A stretch of 64,000 bases of DNA. Source: Saccharopolyspora rosea. GTDB taxonomy: Bacteria; Actinomycetota; Actinomycetes; Mycobacteriales; Pseudonocardiaceae. Below are positions 9,198 to 17,619 of the stretch, one piece after another. Positions within the stretch are counted from its first letter, which is position 1. Each line of letters begins with the position of its first letter. The notes under the pieces were generated by a model. It did not search any database, was not told where the DNA came from, and worked only from the letters and a program-made list of their open reading frames with translations. Location: assembly GCF_025643595.1 (NCBI RefSeq), contig NZ_CP102826.1:3348001-3412000 (forward strand). Direction: 5' to 3'. A program made the translations under genes and the position numbers.

Positions 9198-10031
9198 GTG
9201 CAGTCTTCCCACCACCAGACGGTTCTGGTCACCGGCGCGACCGGCGGCCTGGGGCGCGCGCTCGCGCACCGCCTCGCCGAGTCCGGCGCGCACGTCCTGC
9301 TGCACGGGCGCAGCGCGCCGCATCTTGAGGCCCTGCGGGACGAGATCGCCGCGGCGACCGGGTCGGACCGGCTGGACCCGTTCGTCGCCGACCTCGCCGA
9401 ACTGCGGCAGGTGGAGGGCCTGGCCGACGAGGTCCGGCGGCACTGCGAGCGGCTCGACGTGCTGGTCAACAACGCCGGGATCGGGTCGGGGCCGCCCGGT
9501 GGGGAGCGGGAGGAGAGCGCGGACGGCATCGAGCTGCGGTTCGCGGTCAACTACCTGGCGGGCTACCGCCTGACCCGGCTGCTGCGGTCGCTGCTGATCT
9601 CCTCCGCGCCGTCCCGGGTGGTCAACGTGGCCTCGGCGGGGCAGCACCCGATCAACTTCGACGACCCGATGGTGCACGACCACTACCTGGGCATGCGCGC
9701 GTACGCGCAGTCCAAGCTCGCCCAGGTGATGTTCACCATCGACCTCGCCGAGGAACTCCGGGACCATGGCGTCACGGTGAACGCGGTGCACCCCGCGACC
9801 TACATGAACACCGCGATGGTGCGGGAGGCGGGCGTGACACCGGTGAGCACCGTCGAGGAAGGGGTCGCGGCGCTGCTGCGGTTGATCACCGACCCGGCCC
9901 TGGCGGAGGTGACCGGGCGGTACTTCCACGGCCGCCGCGAGTCGCGTGCGCTGGACCAGGCGTACGACCCGCAGGCCCGCGCCCGGTTGCGGGAGCTGTC
10001 CGACAAGCTCATCGAGCAGGCGCGCGGCTGA
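9198..10031 (+). CDS. Short-chain dehydrogenase/reductase
   Basis: A 277-residue classical-fold SDR. The nucleotide-binding motif TGATGGLG is at about residues 12-19, NNAG at about 92-95, and the catalytic Ser...Tyr-x3-Lys is visible (VASAG, then YAQSK). The sequence resembles retinol-dehydrogenase-like SDRs acting on small alcohols or ketones; substrate unknown. Two in-frame GTGs compete, at 9192 and 9198; GGAG at 9189 fits the second better. A universal stress protein follows 12 bases downstream. Confidence 0.88.
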   Translation: MQSSHHQTVLVTGATGGLGRALAHRLAESGAHVLLHGRSAPHLEALRDEIAAATGSDRLDPFVADLAELRQVEGLADEVRRHCERLDVLVNNAGIGSGPPGGEREESADGIELRFAVNYLAGYRLTRLLRSLLISSAPSRVVNVASAGQHPINFDDPMVHDHYLGMRAYAQSKLAQVMFTIDLAEELRDHGVTVNAVHPATYMNTAMVREAGVTPVSTVEEGVAALLRLITDPALAEVTGRYFHGRRESRALDQAYDPQARARLRELSDKLIEQARG

Positions 10032-10043
10032 GAGGAGGCTTCG

Positions 10044-10475
10044 GTGGACGGGTACCGCAGGATCGTCGTCGGGGTCGACGGCTCGGCACCGTCGAAGTGC
10101 GCACTGCGCTGGGCGGCCCGGCAGGCTGCGCTGGTCGGGGCCGTCGTGCAGGCCGTGGTCGCCTGGGAGTTCCCCGCCTTCTACAGCTGGGAGGGCGGTC
10201 CGATGCCGCCCGACGAGTTCGAGGAGTCGGCGCGCAAGAGCCTGGACGACACCGTCGACGAGATCGAGCGAGACGACGGGCTCCCGCCGGTGACCATCGA
10301 ACGGCAGCTCACCCACGGGCACGCGGCGCAGGCGCTCCTGGACGCCTCGGAAGGAGCCGAGCTGCTCGTGGTCGGCAGTCGCGGCCACGGCAGCTTCTAC
10401 GGGGCGCTGCTGGGGTCGGTGAGCCAGCGCTGCGCCGCGCACGCCACGTGCCCGGTGGTCATCGTGCGCGGCTGA
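10044..10475 (+). CDS. Universal stress protein (UspA family)
   Basis: A single-domain Usp of 143 residues. It has the N-terminal IVVGVDGS strand and the ATP-binding motif G-x2-G-x9-G-S near the C-terminus (GSRGHGS...GSVS), so it is the nucleotide-binding type. GTG start at 10044 with GAGGAGG upstream. It likely shares a transcript with the SDR at 9198. Confidence 0.92.
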   Translation: MDGYRRIVVGVDGSAPSKCALRWAARQAALVGAVVQAVVAWEFPAFYSWEGGPMPPDEFEESARKSLDDTVDEIERDDGLPPVTIERQLTHGHAAQALLDASEGAELLVVGSRGHGSFYGALLGSVSQRCAAHATCPVVIVRG

Positions 10476-10494
10476 TCGCCACTGCCGGCCGGGG

Positions 10495-11268
10495 TCAGGT
10501 CCACCATGCCTCGACCAGGTCGCGCGCGGCGCGGGACAGCACGTCGTAGGCGTCCTCCGCGCTCAGCCGCCGCTTGTCCAGCAGCACCTCGGCCGCCCGG
10601 CAGATCGCGTCGTTGGTGCGCAGCGGCCCGGTGACGACGACGTCGGCGAGGTCCTCGGCGGTGACCGCCTCGGTGGCGCTCAGCGCGGTCACCGCGAAGG
10701 AACCGAGCACCAGCAGCACGTCCGGATCGGCCGCGGCCAGGCCGCGGGGTTCGGTCGTGTACGCGGTGAGAGCACCGCGCCGGCGGCCCGGTGGGAACAG
10801 CCCCGCCGCGAGGACGCCGCGCACGCCGTGGGCGACCGCGAGCGGGGAGAACTCCGGCCACTGCTGGTCCTTGGTGAGGTCGGGACTGCCGGCCATGCCG
10901 GTGCCCGACGGCGAAGTCGCCCGGCGCAGCGGCCCGTCCGCGCAGCCCTGCTGGATCCGGTCGAGGGTCGCCGCTCGGGGGTCGGTGGCCGCCGGGGTGT
11001 GCAGCGTCCCGTCCGGGCCGCGCAGCGTCACCGCGGCGAAGGCCGCGCCGGTGACCACGTCGGTCGTGGCGGCCGCGACGCGGTCCAGCAGGTCGGCGAC
11101 GGTGCGGCCCACGAACAGGTCGCGGGCCACGTCGGCGAAGTCGCGGGCCAGCGGCGACCAGATCCGGCTGCGGTCATCGGCCACCCGCGAGGTGTCACGC
11201 GTGGTGCGGTCGCCGAAGTGCTGGACGAACCACTCCCGGTCCTGCTCCCACATCCGGTCTGCGGCCAT
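10495..11268 (-). CDS. GAF and ANTAR domain protein (RNA-binding antiterminator type)
   Basis: A 257-residue protein with a GAF-like sensor domain (about residues 45-185) and a C-terminal three-helix segment (about 195-257). That segment resembles ANTAR domains (LRTNDAICRAAEVLLDKRRLSAEDAYDVLSR, split here by function: recognition helices then a short end). ANTAR proteins bind paired hairpins in nascent RNA and cause antitermination. The ANTAR part is shorter than usual and ends at ...VEAWWT. It converges on the stress-protein gene. GGGAGGG precedes the ATG at 11268. Confidence 0.78.
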   Translation of the reverse strand: MAADRMWEQDREWFVQHFGDRTTRDTSRVADDRSRIWSPLARDFADVARDLFVGRTVADLLDRVAAATTDVVTGAAFAAVTLRGPDGTLHTPAATDPRAATLDRIQQGCADGPLRRATSPSGTGMAGSPDLTKDQQWPEFSPLAVAHGVRGVLAAGLFPPGRRRGALTAYTTEPRGLAAADPDVLLVLGSFAVTALSATEAVTAEDLADVVVTGPLRTNDAICRAAEVLLDKRRLSAEDAYDVLSRAARDLVEAWWT

Positions 11269-11322
11269 GGGTCCCTCCCGGTCCTGGAGGTACCCGGTGG
11301 TCGCGGCCGACCAACCCGGTGC

Positions 11323-12072
11323 TCAGCCGCCGAGGCGTTCGGAGAACGCCGCTGCGCCGTGCCGGACGAGGTCGGCCAGGTCCCGTTCGACGTCGTCGTT
11401 CCAGCGCAAGATCGGCACCGAGATGCTCAGCGCGGCGACGACGGCGCCGGTGTGGTCGCGCACCGGGGCCGCCACGCAGGCGACCGCCTCGTTGGATTCG
11501 CAGTACTCGCGGGCCACTCCGTCCCGGGCGATCCGGTCGAGCTCGCGCCGCAGCGCGCGCCGGTTGGTGGTGCTGTTCGCGGTCATCGCGGTGAGCCGGC
11601 GGTCGGCGTAGAGCGCGTCGAGCTCGGCGCGCGGCAGCGCCGCCAGCAGGACCTTGCCGACCGCCGTGCAGTGCGCGGGCAGGCGGGCGCCGACGGCCGA
11701 GACCATCCGCACCGGGTGGCTGCTGTCCACCTTGGCCACGTACAGGACCTCGGTGCCGTCGCGGACGCCGACGTGCACCGTCTCCCGGCAGCGTGCGGCG
11801 ATCTGCTCGGCCACGTGCCGGCCCTCGCGGGCGACGTCGAGGCGGTCGGCGTAGGCCGCGCCGAGCTGGAAGCTGCGCACGCCGAGGCGGAACCGGCCGC
11901 GGTCGGCGGACATCAGGTAGCCGCGTTCGGCGAGGGTGCCGACGAGTTCGTGCACCGTGGTGCGGGGCAGACCGAGCTTCGCGGTGATCTCCGGCGCGCT
12001 GAGCTCGTCGGCGTCCAGGAACAGCTCCAGGACGTCGAAGGCCCGTTCCACGGCAGGTACCGCTCGTGCCAC
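11323..12072 (-). CDS. IclR-family transcriptional regulator
   Basis: A 249-residue IclR protein: N-terminal winged helix (about residues 5-70, with APEITAKLGLPRTTVHELV) and a C-terminal effector domain with GARLPAHCTAVGKVLLA and the late CVAAPVRDHTG block. I take the GTG at 12072 because GGAGGAG lies 8 bases upstream; the frame extends to 12099. It is divergent from the P450 gene at 12243, so it probably controls that gene and itself. Effector unknown. Confidence 0.88.
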   Translation of the reverse strand: MARAVPAVERAFDVLELFLDADELSAPEITAKLGLPRTTVHELVGTLAERGYLMSADRGRFRLGVRSFQLGAAYADRLDVAREGRHVAEQIAARCRETVHVGVRDGTEVLYVAKVDSSHPVRMVSAVGARLPAHCTAVGKVLLAALPRAELDALYADRRLTAMTANSTTNRRALRRELDRIARDGVAREYCESNEAVACVAAPVRDHTGAVVAALSISVPILRWNDDVERDLADLVRHGAAAFSERLGG

Positions 12073-12162
12073 CGCCAGTGCTCCTCCCCCGTCGCGCACC
12101 GCCGAACCGGTTCAAGCGCCTCATCGTAGCCGACCCCGTCCGGACCGATCCCGGCGGTAGTG

Positions 12163-12173
12163 TCCACTGTGGA
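12163..12173. repeat. Copy of the TCCACTGTGGA palindrome in the IclR/P450 gap
   Basis: Perfect 11-base palindrome midway between the divergent IclR and P450 genes. It could be an operator, but identical copies occur at unrelated promoters and genes in the window. Confidence 0.5.
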
Positions 12174-12178
12174 TTGCG

Positions 12179-12208
12179 TTGACGAGTGCGCGGTGGCTGC
12201 CCGACAGT
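12179..12208 (+). promoter_or_regulatory. Candidate promoter of the P450 gene
   Basis: TTGACG at 12179, then 18 bases, then GACAGT at 12203. The -35 is a good match and the -10 is weak. It points to the start at 12243. Confidence 0.3.
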
Positions 12209-12242
12209 GGTCGGCGCAGCGGTGACGGCGGCAGGAGTCGAC

Positions 12243-13496
12243 ATGGCAGTGCCCACCGGAGTTCCCGACGTGTTCGACCCGCGCAGGTACGCCGCCGGGG
12301 TGCCGCACGCCGACTTCGCCTGGCTGCGCGAGCACGCGCCGGTGAGCTGGCAGGCCGAGCACGCGGTCGGCGACTGGCCCGCCGGACCCGGGTTCTGGGC
12401 CGTCACCCGCTACGCCGACGTGGTCGCGGTGCTCAAGGACCCGGGGGCGTTCTCCTCGTGGCTGGGAGCCACCCAGATCCGCGACCCCGCGCCGGAGGAC
12501 CTGCCGTTCGTGCGCCGGATGATGCTCAACCTCGACCCGCCCGAGCACGGCAAGCTGCGCCGCATCGTCAGCCGCGCGTTCACCCCGCGCCGCGTCGAGC
12601 GGTTCCGCGCCGAGGTCGCCGCCCGGGCGCGGCGGCTGGTCGACGACGTGGTCGACCGCGGCGAGTGCGATCTGGTCGAGATCACCGACGACTACCCGCT
12701 GCGCAACCTCGCCGACCTGCTCGGGGTTCCCGAGTCCGACCGCGGGATGCTGCTCGGGTGGACCAACCAAATCATCGGCTACCAGGATCCCGAGCACGCC
12801 GAGGTGGTCCGCGACGCGGGCGGGCGTCCGGTCAACCCGCGCTCCCCCGCACTGCTGGCCGACATGTTCGGCTACGCCCGGCAGCTGGCCGAGCACAAGC
12901 GGCGGGTGCCCGCCGACGACGTGATGACGGCGTTGGCGACCGCCGAGGTCGACGGACGGGTGCTCACCGACGCCGAACTGGGGATGTCCTTCTTCCTGCT
13001 CTCGGTGGCGGGCAACGACACGGTGCGCAGCGCCGTGCCCGGCGGAATGCTCGCGTTCGCCCGCCATCCCGCGCAGCACCGGCTGCTGCTGCGCAACCCG
13101 GACCTGCTGGACCGCGCGGTCGAGGAGACGCTGCGGTACCACCCGCCGGTGCTCAGCTTCCGCCGCACCGCGAGGCGGGACGCCGAGCTGGGCGGAGCGC
13201 GGATCCGCGCCGGGGACAAGGTCGTGGTCTTCCACTGCTCGGCGCACTTCGACGAGCGGCGGTTCGACGCACCGCACCGGTTCGACATCCGGCGCAACCC
13301 CAACCCGCACCTCGCGTTCGGCGACGGCCCGCACGTCTGCCTGGGCGCGCACTTCGCGCGGTTGCAGTTGCGCGCCTTCTACGCCGAGGCGCTGTGGCGG
13401 ATGCGCGAGCTGCGGGTGACCGGTCCGGTGCGGCACCTGGTGTCGAACTTCATCAACGGCGTCAAGCACCTGCCGATCGCGTCGGTCCCCGGCTGA
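12243..13496 (+). CDS. Cytochrome P450
   Basis: A soluble bacterial P450 of 417 residues. The heme-binding loop is FGDGPHVCLGAHF with ligand Cys366, the ExxR motif is Glu295-Arg298 (EETLR), and the I-helix oxygen-activation motif reads AGNDT at 256-260, where most P450s have AG(H/A)ET. That variant, and the LNLDPPEHGKLRRIV block, recall the CYP124/125/142 lipid and sterol hydroxylases, but I cannot assign a substrate. ATG at 12243 has GGAG upstream. No ferredoxin or reductase gene is adjacent. Confidence 0.93.
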   Translation: MAVPTGVPDVFDPRRYAAGVPHADFAWLREHAPVSWQAEHAVGDWPAGPGFWAVTRYADVVAVLKDPGAFSSWLGATQIRDPAPEDLPFVRRMMLNLDPPEHGKLRRIVSRAFTPRRVERFRAEVAARARRLVDDVVDRGECDLVEITDDYPLRNLADLLGVPESDRGMLLGWTNQIIGYQDPEHAEVVRDAGGRPVNPRSPALLADMFGYARQLAEHKRRVPADDVMTALATAEVDGRVLTDAELGMSFFLLSVAGNDTVRSAVPGGMLAFARHPAQHRLLLRNPDLLDRAVEETLRYHPPVLSFRRTARRDAELGGARIRAGDKVVVFHCSAHFDERRFDAPHRFDIRRNPNPHLAFGDGPHVCLGAHFARLQLRAFYAEALWRMRELRVTGPVRHLVSNFINGVKHLPIASVPG

Positions 13497-13524
13497 CCTG
13501 GTCCGTCTTCCTTATCCTCGGCCG

Positions 13525-14976
13525 ATGGACGCGAGTGCGGTGGCGCTGCGCTCCGGGGCGGGGCGCTGGATCCTGACCGCCACGATCCTCGGTTCCGGGG
13601 TGGCGTTCCTGGACGGGTCGGTGGTCAACGTCGCGCTGCCCGCGATCGGCCGGGACGTCGGCGGCGACCTCGCCGTGCTGCAGTGGGTCCTGGACGCCTA
13701 CCTGTTGACGCTCAGCTCCCTGCTGCTGCTCGGCGGGGCGCTCGGCGACCGCTACGGGCGGCGCCGGGTGTTCGTCGCCGGGATCGTGCTGTTCACGCTG
13801 GCCTCGGTGGGGTGCGGGCTGGCGGCGAGCGGTGGCGTGCTGATCCTGGCGCGGCTGGTGCAGGGCATCGGCGGCGCGCTGCTGGTGCCCGGCAGCCTCG
13901 CGCTCATCAACGCCTCGATCGCCCACGACGACCGCGGTGCGGCGGTGGGCAGGTGGGCCGGGCTGACCGGGGTGGCCTCGGCGGTCGGGCCGTTCGTCGG
14001 CGGGTGGCTGGTGGACGCCGCGTCGTGGCGCTGGGTGTTCCTGATCAACCTGCCGATCGCGGCGGCCGCCCTGGTGGCCGTGCGGCGGGTCCCGGAGAGC
14101 CGCGATCCGACGGCCACCGGACCGCCGGACCTGCCCGGGGCCGCGACCGCGACCGCCGGGCTGGCCGGGACGGTGTTCGCGCTGATCCAGGTGCCCGCCG
14201 CGGGCTGGTCGCCGCTCAACGCCACCGCCCTGGTGGTCGGCGCGGCGGCGCTGGTGGCGTTCCCGCTCGTGGAGAGCCGGCGCGCCGAGCCGCTGCTGCC
14301 GCTGTCGCTGTTCCGCTCGCGGCAGTTCACCGGCGCGAACCTGACGACGTTCACCGTGTACGCGGCATTGGGGGGCGCGTTGTTCCTGCTGTCGTTGCAG
14401 CTGCAGCAGTCGCTCGGCTACCGCGCGGTGGAGGCCGGGGTGGCGACGCTGCCGATCACGGTGCTCATGCTGCTGCTGTCCGGGCGCATGGGGGCGCTGG
14501 CGCAGCGGACCGGCCCGCGGCTTCCGATGACCGTCGGCCCGTTCTGCTGCGCCGCCGGGCTCGCCCTGCTGACCCGGGCCGTGCCCGGCAGCAGCTACGT
14601 CACCGGGGTGCTGCCGGGAGTCGCGGTGTTCGGCCTGGGCCTGTCGATCACCGTGGCACCGCTGACGTCCGCGGTGCTGGCGTCCGTCGCCCCGGAGCAC
14701 GGCGGGGTGGCGTCGGGCGTGAACAACGCGATCTCCCGGCTGGCGGGGCTGGTGGCGGTGGCGGTGCTACCGCTGATCGCGGGCCTGTCGCACATCGGCG
14801 CGGGTGCCGCGCTCGGTCCCGGCTTCGCGACGGCGATGCTGGTGTCCGCCGTGGTGTGCGCGTTCGGGGGTGTGCTGGCGTGGTCGACGATCGACCGGGC
14901 CACCGCGGTGCGCCCCCTGCCGCTGCCCGGGGTGAACCACGCCTGCCAGGACCCGTGCACCAGCCGGTCGCGGTGA
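13525..14976 (+). CDS. MFS drug:H+ antiporter, 14-TM type (DHA2)
   Basis: A 483-residue membrane protein with about 14 hydrophobic segments. The family motifs are D...VNVALP in TM1 (LDGSVVNVALPAI), motif A (GGALGDRYGRRRVF) between TM2 and TM3, and the TM5 motif C-like GPFVGGW. Such pumps export drugs, dyes or metabolites. It lies 28 bases after the P450 in the same direction, so it may export a P450 product or substrate; that link is inference. Confidence 0.9.
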   Translation: MDASAVALRSGAGRWILTATILGSGVAFLDGSVVNVALPAIGRDVGGDLAVLQWVLDAYLLTLSSLLLLGGALGDRYGRRRVFVAGIVLFTLASVGCGLAASGGVLILARLVQGIGGALLVPGSLALINASIAHDDRGAAVGRWAGLTGVASAVGPFVGGWLVDAASWRWVFLINLPIAAAALVAVRRVPESRDPTATGPPDLPGAATATAGLAGTVFALIQVPAAGWSPLNATALVVGAAALVAFPLVESRRAEPLLPLSLFRSRQFTGANLTTFTVYAALGGALFLLSLQLQQSLGYRAVEAGVATLPITVLMLLLSGRMGALAQRTGPRLPMTVGPFCCAAGLALLTRAVPGSSYVTGVLPGVAVFGLGLSITVAPLTSAVLASVAPEHGGVASGVNNAISRLAGLVAVAVLPLIAGLSHIGAGAALGPGFATAMLVSAVVCAFGGVLAWSTIDRATAVRPLPLPGVNHACQDPCTSRSR

Positions 14977-15004
14977 GGGGCGGCGGGCCCCTCACCGCGA
15001 GCGG

Positions 15005-15277
15005 TCAACGCGGGTCGCCGCCGACGCGTCGGAACGGCCACTGGTGCACCGGGCGCCGCAGCAGCTCGGCGGGCGGTTCCGGCAGCGAGACGGGCGGGCC
15101 GTGGAAGGAGGCGATCACCACGGCGCGGTCCTCGGTGGAGCGGTAGACGTCCACCGCGCGCAACGCCGACTGCTCGCGCAGGAACGGCAGCGCCGTGGCG
15201 TCGATCCAGTCGAGCAGCTCGGCCAGCCGCCCGTCGGCGGCCCGCACCTCCCACATCAGCGTGTCGTTGCCGTCCAT
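15005..15277 (-). CDS. Small ABM-like (dimeric alpha/beta barrel) protein coupled to the vdc operon
   Basis: A 90-residue protein whose start overlaps the vdcD stop (TGATG), so it is translated with the decarboxylase operon. The pattern (MWEVRAADGRLAELLDWID, then ALRAVDVYRSTEDRAVVIASF) looks like the ferredoxin-like barrel of antibiotic-biosynthesis-monooxygenase or EthD-type proteins. I do not recognise a named family. It may act on the phenol made by the decarboxylase, or be a small accessory protein. Confidence 0.7.
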   Translation of the reverse strand: MDGNDTLMWEVRAADGRLAELLDWIDATALPFLREQSALRAVDVYRSTEDRAVVIASFHGPPVSLPEPPAELLRRPVHQWPFRRVGGDPR

Positions 15278-15510
15278 CAGGCTCCCTCGCGGATCAGCGG
15301 TGGAACGGTGGGCACCTGGGGCGCGGCGTCGATGTCGGCCTGGGTCATCCGGAACGCCTCGGGGTAGGCGTCGCGGCTGGTGCGCCGTTCCGGTTCGGTG
15401 CTGCGCCAGGTGTACAGGCAGCGGGCGCACTGGTACACCTCCCACACTCCGGCCACCGGCGACACCGCCAGCGTCGTCACGTCCTCCCACGCGCAGCGCG
15501 GACAGATCAT
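15277..15510 (-). CDS. vdcD: Non-oxidative hydroxyarylic acid decarboxylase subunit D
   Basis: A 77-residue protein with two CxxC pairs (CPRC at the N-terminus, CARC about 25 residues on). This is the zinc-ribbon-like layout of VdcD/ShdD small subunits of vanillate or 4-hydroxybenzoate decarboxylases. ATG at 15510 with GAGGAG upstream, 12 bases after the vdcC stop. Together with VdcB and VdcC it forms the reversible decarboxylase that turns hydroxybenzoates into phenols. Confidence 0.88.
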   Translation of the reverse strand: MICPRCAWEDVTTLAVSPVAGVWEVYQCARCLYTWRSTEPERRTSRDAYPEAFRMTQADIDAAPQVPTVPPLIREGA

Positions 15511-15521
15511 CACGGCACTCC

Positions 15522-16943
15522 TCACTTCCGCATCATCTGCTGCAGCTTGCCGATCCAGTGCGCGGTCTCGGGCAGGTCCCGGACCGGCTGGCTGTAATGG
15601 CCCCGGGCGTCGGGGGCGACCGGGGTCGTGGCGTCGATGACGAGCTTGTTGCTGATCCCCGGGGGCTGCGAACCGGGGTCGAGCTCCAGCACCGACATGT
15701 TGGGCAGGTTCACCAGGTCCCCGTCCGGGTTGACCTTGGTCGACAGCGCCCACATCACCTGCGGCAGGTTGAACGGGTCGACGTCCTCGTCGACGACGAT
15801 GACCATCTTGCAGTAGCCGAGGCCGTGCGGGGTGGTCATGGTCCGCAGGCCGACCGCCTTGGCGAAGCCGCCGTAGCGCTTCTTGGTGGACACGATCGCA
15901 AGCAGCCCGTGGGTGTACATCGCGTTGACCGCCTGCACTTCCGGGAACTCGGCCTTGAGCTGCTGGTAGAGCGGCACGCAGGTGGCGGGACCGATGAGGT
16001 AGTCGATCTCGGTCCAGGGCATGCCCAGGTACAGCGACTCGAAGATCGGGTCGGTGCGGTGGTGGATCCGGTCGATGCGCACCACGGTCATGTTCCGGCC
16101 GCCCGAGTAGTGGCCGGTGAACTCGCCGAACGGTCCCTCGATCTCCCGCTTGCGGCCCTCGATGACGCCTTCGAGCACCACTTCGCTCCCCCACGGCACG
16201 TCCAGCCCGGTCAGCGGGGCGGTGGCGATCGGCGCGGGTGCGCCGCGCAGCGCGCCGGCCATCTCGTACTCGGACTGCTCGTAGCCCAGCGGGGTCCCGG
16301 CGACAACGGTCATCACCGGGTCGTTGCCCAGCGTGATGGCCACCGGCAGGTCTTCGCCGCGCTGCTCGGCCTTGCCCAGGTGCAGGGCGATGTCGTGCAT
16401 CGGCACCGGCTGCATGCCCAGCTTGTTGCGGCCCTTGACCTCCAGGCGGTAGGTGCCGACGTTCTGCTTGTCGAAGTTGTCGGGGTCCTCCGGGTCCCGG
16501 GAGACCACCGCGGCCTTGTCGAGGTAGAAGCCGCCGTCCCCGTCGTTGAGCCGGAACAGCGGCAGCACCCGGAACAGGTCCACGTCGTCGCCTTCGAGGC
16601 TGTTGTCCGCCCACGGCGGGTTCTCCCGGCGCTCGGGTGCGACCGGGAAGTCCTCCCAGCGGCGGATGAACTCGTCGACCTGCTCCTTGGTCGTCGAGTC
16701 GGCGGGCATGCCCATCGCGATGGCGTGGTTGCTCCACGAGCCGTGCGCGTTGAGCGCGATCCGCGCGTCGGTGAAGCCGGTGACGTTGTCGAAGTACAGC
16801 GCCGGGGCGCCCTCGCCCAGCCGCGACACCGCGTTCGCCGCCGCCCCGAGGTCGGGTTCGGGGGCCACCTCCTCGGTGATCCGCAGCAGCTGGCCCTCCT
16901 CGTCGAGGGCTTGCAGGTACGACCGCAGGTCGTCGTAGGCCAC
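15522..16943 (-). CDS. vdcC: UbiD-family hydroxyarylic acid decarboxylase subunit C
   Basis: A 473-residue UbiD-type decarboxylase. It uses prenylated FMN to decarboxylate an aromatic acid such as vanillate or 4-hydroxybenzoate. Family landmarks are EGPFGEFTGHYSGGRN (residues around 268-283, holding the conserved Glu and the GEFTG turn), the LYLGMPWTEIDYL block and KKRYGGFAKAV. GTG start at 16943 behind AAGGAGG. Grouping with a UbiX-type gene and a VdcD gene makes a class I hydroxyarylate decarboxylase much more likely than ubiquinone synthesis, which actinomycetes lack. Confidence 0.92.
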   Translation of the reverse strand: MAYDDLRSYLQALDEEGQLLRITEEVAPEPDLGAAANAVSRLGEGAPALYFDNVTGFTDARIALNAHGSWSNHAIAMGMPADSTTKEQVDEFIRRWEDFPVAPERRENPPWADNSLEGDDVDLFRVLPLFRLNDGDGGFYLDKAAVVSRDPEDPDNFDKQNVGTYRLEVKGRNKLGMQPVPMHDIALHLGKAEQRGEDLPVAITLGNDPVMTVVAGTPLGYEQSEYEMAGALRGAPAPIATAPLTGLDVPWGSEVVLEGVIEGRKREIEGPFGEFTGHYSGGRNMTVVRIDRIHHRTDPIFESLYLGMPWTEIDYLIGPATCVPLYQQLKAEFPEVQAVNAMYTHGLLAIVSTKKRYGGFAKAVGLRTMTTPHGLGYCKMVIVVDEDVDPFNLPQVMWALSTKVNPDGDLVNLPNMSVLELDPGSQPPGISNKLVIDATTPVAPDARGHYSQPVRDLPETAHWIGKLQQMMRK

Positions 16944-16959
16944 CTCGTCCTCCTTGTTC

Positions 16960-17544
16960 TCAGCGGTTCTCGTCCCGGCGGTGCGGCAGGCCGGTCCACC
17001 GGCGGGCCGCGGGCGCGGGCAGGTCGAACTGGTCCAGCACCCGGGTGACCACGTGGTCGACGATGTCGTCGACGGACTCCGGGTGGTTGTAGAAGGCGGG
17101 CATCGGCGGCACCATCACCGCCCCCATCCGGGACAGCGCCAGCATGTTCTCCAGGTGGATCTCGCTCAACGGCGTCTCGCGGGGCACCAGCACCAACCGG
17201 CGGCGCTCCTTGAGGACCACGTCCGCCGCACGCCCCACCAACCCGTCGGCGTACCCCGCCCGGATTCCCGCCAACGTCTTCATGCTGCACGGCGCGATCA
17301 CCATGCCGTCCGTGCGGAAGGATCCGGACGAGATCGACGCCGCCTGGTCGCCGGAGCCGTGCACGACGTCGGCCAGCTTCGCGACCTCGCGCGCGCTGTA
17401 GCCGGTCTCCAGCTCGATCGTCGTGCGCGCCCACCGGCTCATCACCAGGTGGGTCTCCACGTCCGGCAGGCGCCCCAGCGCCTCCAGCAACCGCACGCCG
17501 AACGGTGCCCCGGTGGCCCCGGTCATCCCGACGATCAAACGCAT
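16960..17544 (-). CDS. vdcB: UbiX-type flavin prenyltransferase, subunit B of hydroxyarylate decarboxylase
   Basis: A 194-residue UbiX/Pad1 protein that makes the prenylated FMN cofactor for VdcC. The N-terminal GMTGATGAPFG flavin-phosphate loop, the IAPCSMKTLAGI segment and KERRRLVLVPRETPLSEIHLEN (in two parts around the prenyl-phosphate site) are all typical. ATG at 17544 with GGAGG. It is the first gene of the leftward operon and starts 17 bases from a MarR-type palindrome. Confidence 0.93.
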   Translation of the reverse strand: MRLIVGMTGATGAPFGVRLLEALGRLPDVETHLVMSRWARTTIELETGYSAREVAKLADVVHGSGDQAASISSGSFRTDGMVIAPCSMKTLAGIRAGYADGLVGRAADVVLKERRRLVLVPRETPLSEIHLENMLALSRMGAVMVPPMPAFYNHPESVDDIVDHVVTRVLDQFDLPAPAARRWTGLPHRRDENR

Positions 17545-17560
17545 GACCCCTCCGCAAAAT

Positions 17561-17576
17561 CGTTCGTATACGAACG
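17561..17576. promoter_or_regulatory. Perfect 16-bp palindrome, probable MarR operator
   Basis: CGTTCGTATACGAACG is a perfect inverted repeat in the 75-base gap between divergent vdcB and the MarR gene. It lies 17 bases before the vdcB start and 44 before the MarR start, placed to repress both. Operator role is inferred from position and symmetry. Confidence 0.7.
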
Positions 17577-17619
17577 TTTGATTCCACGCTAGCACGTCGA
17601 CGCGCTGCGCTGCACTACG

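Noticed and set aside
15522-17544. ubiD/ubiX of ubiquinone synthesis
   Set aside because: Actinomycetes use menaquinone, and the vdcD-type gene plus MarR regulator show a catabolic decarboxylase.
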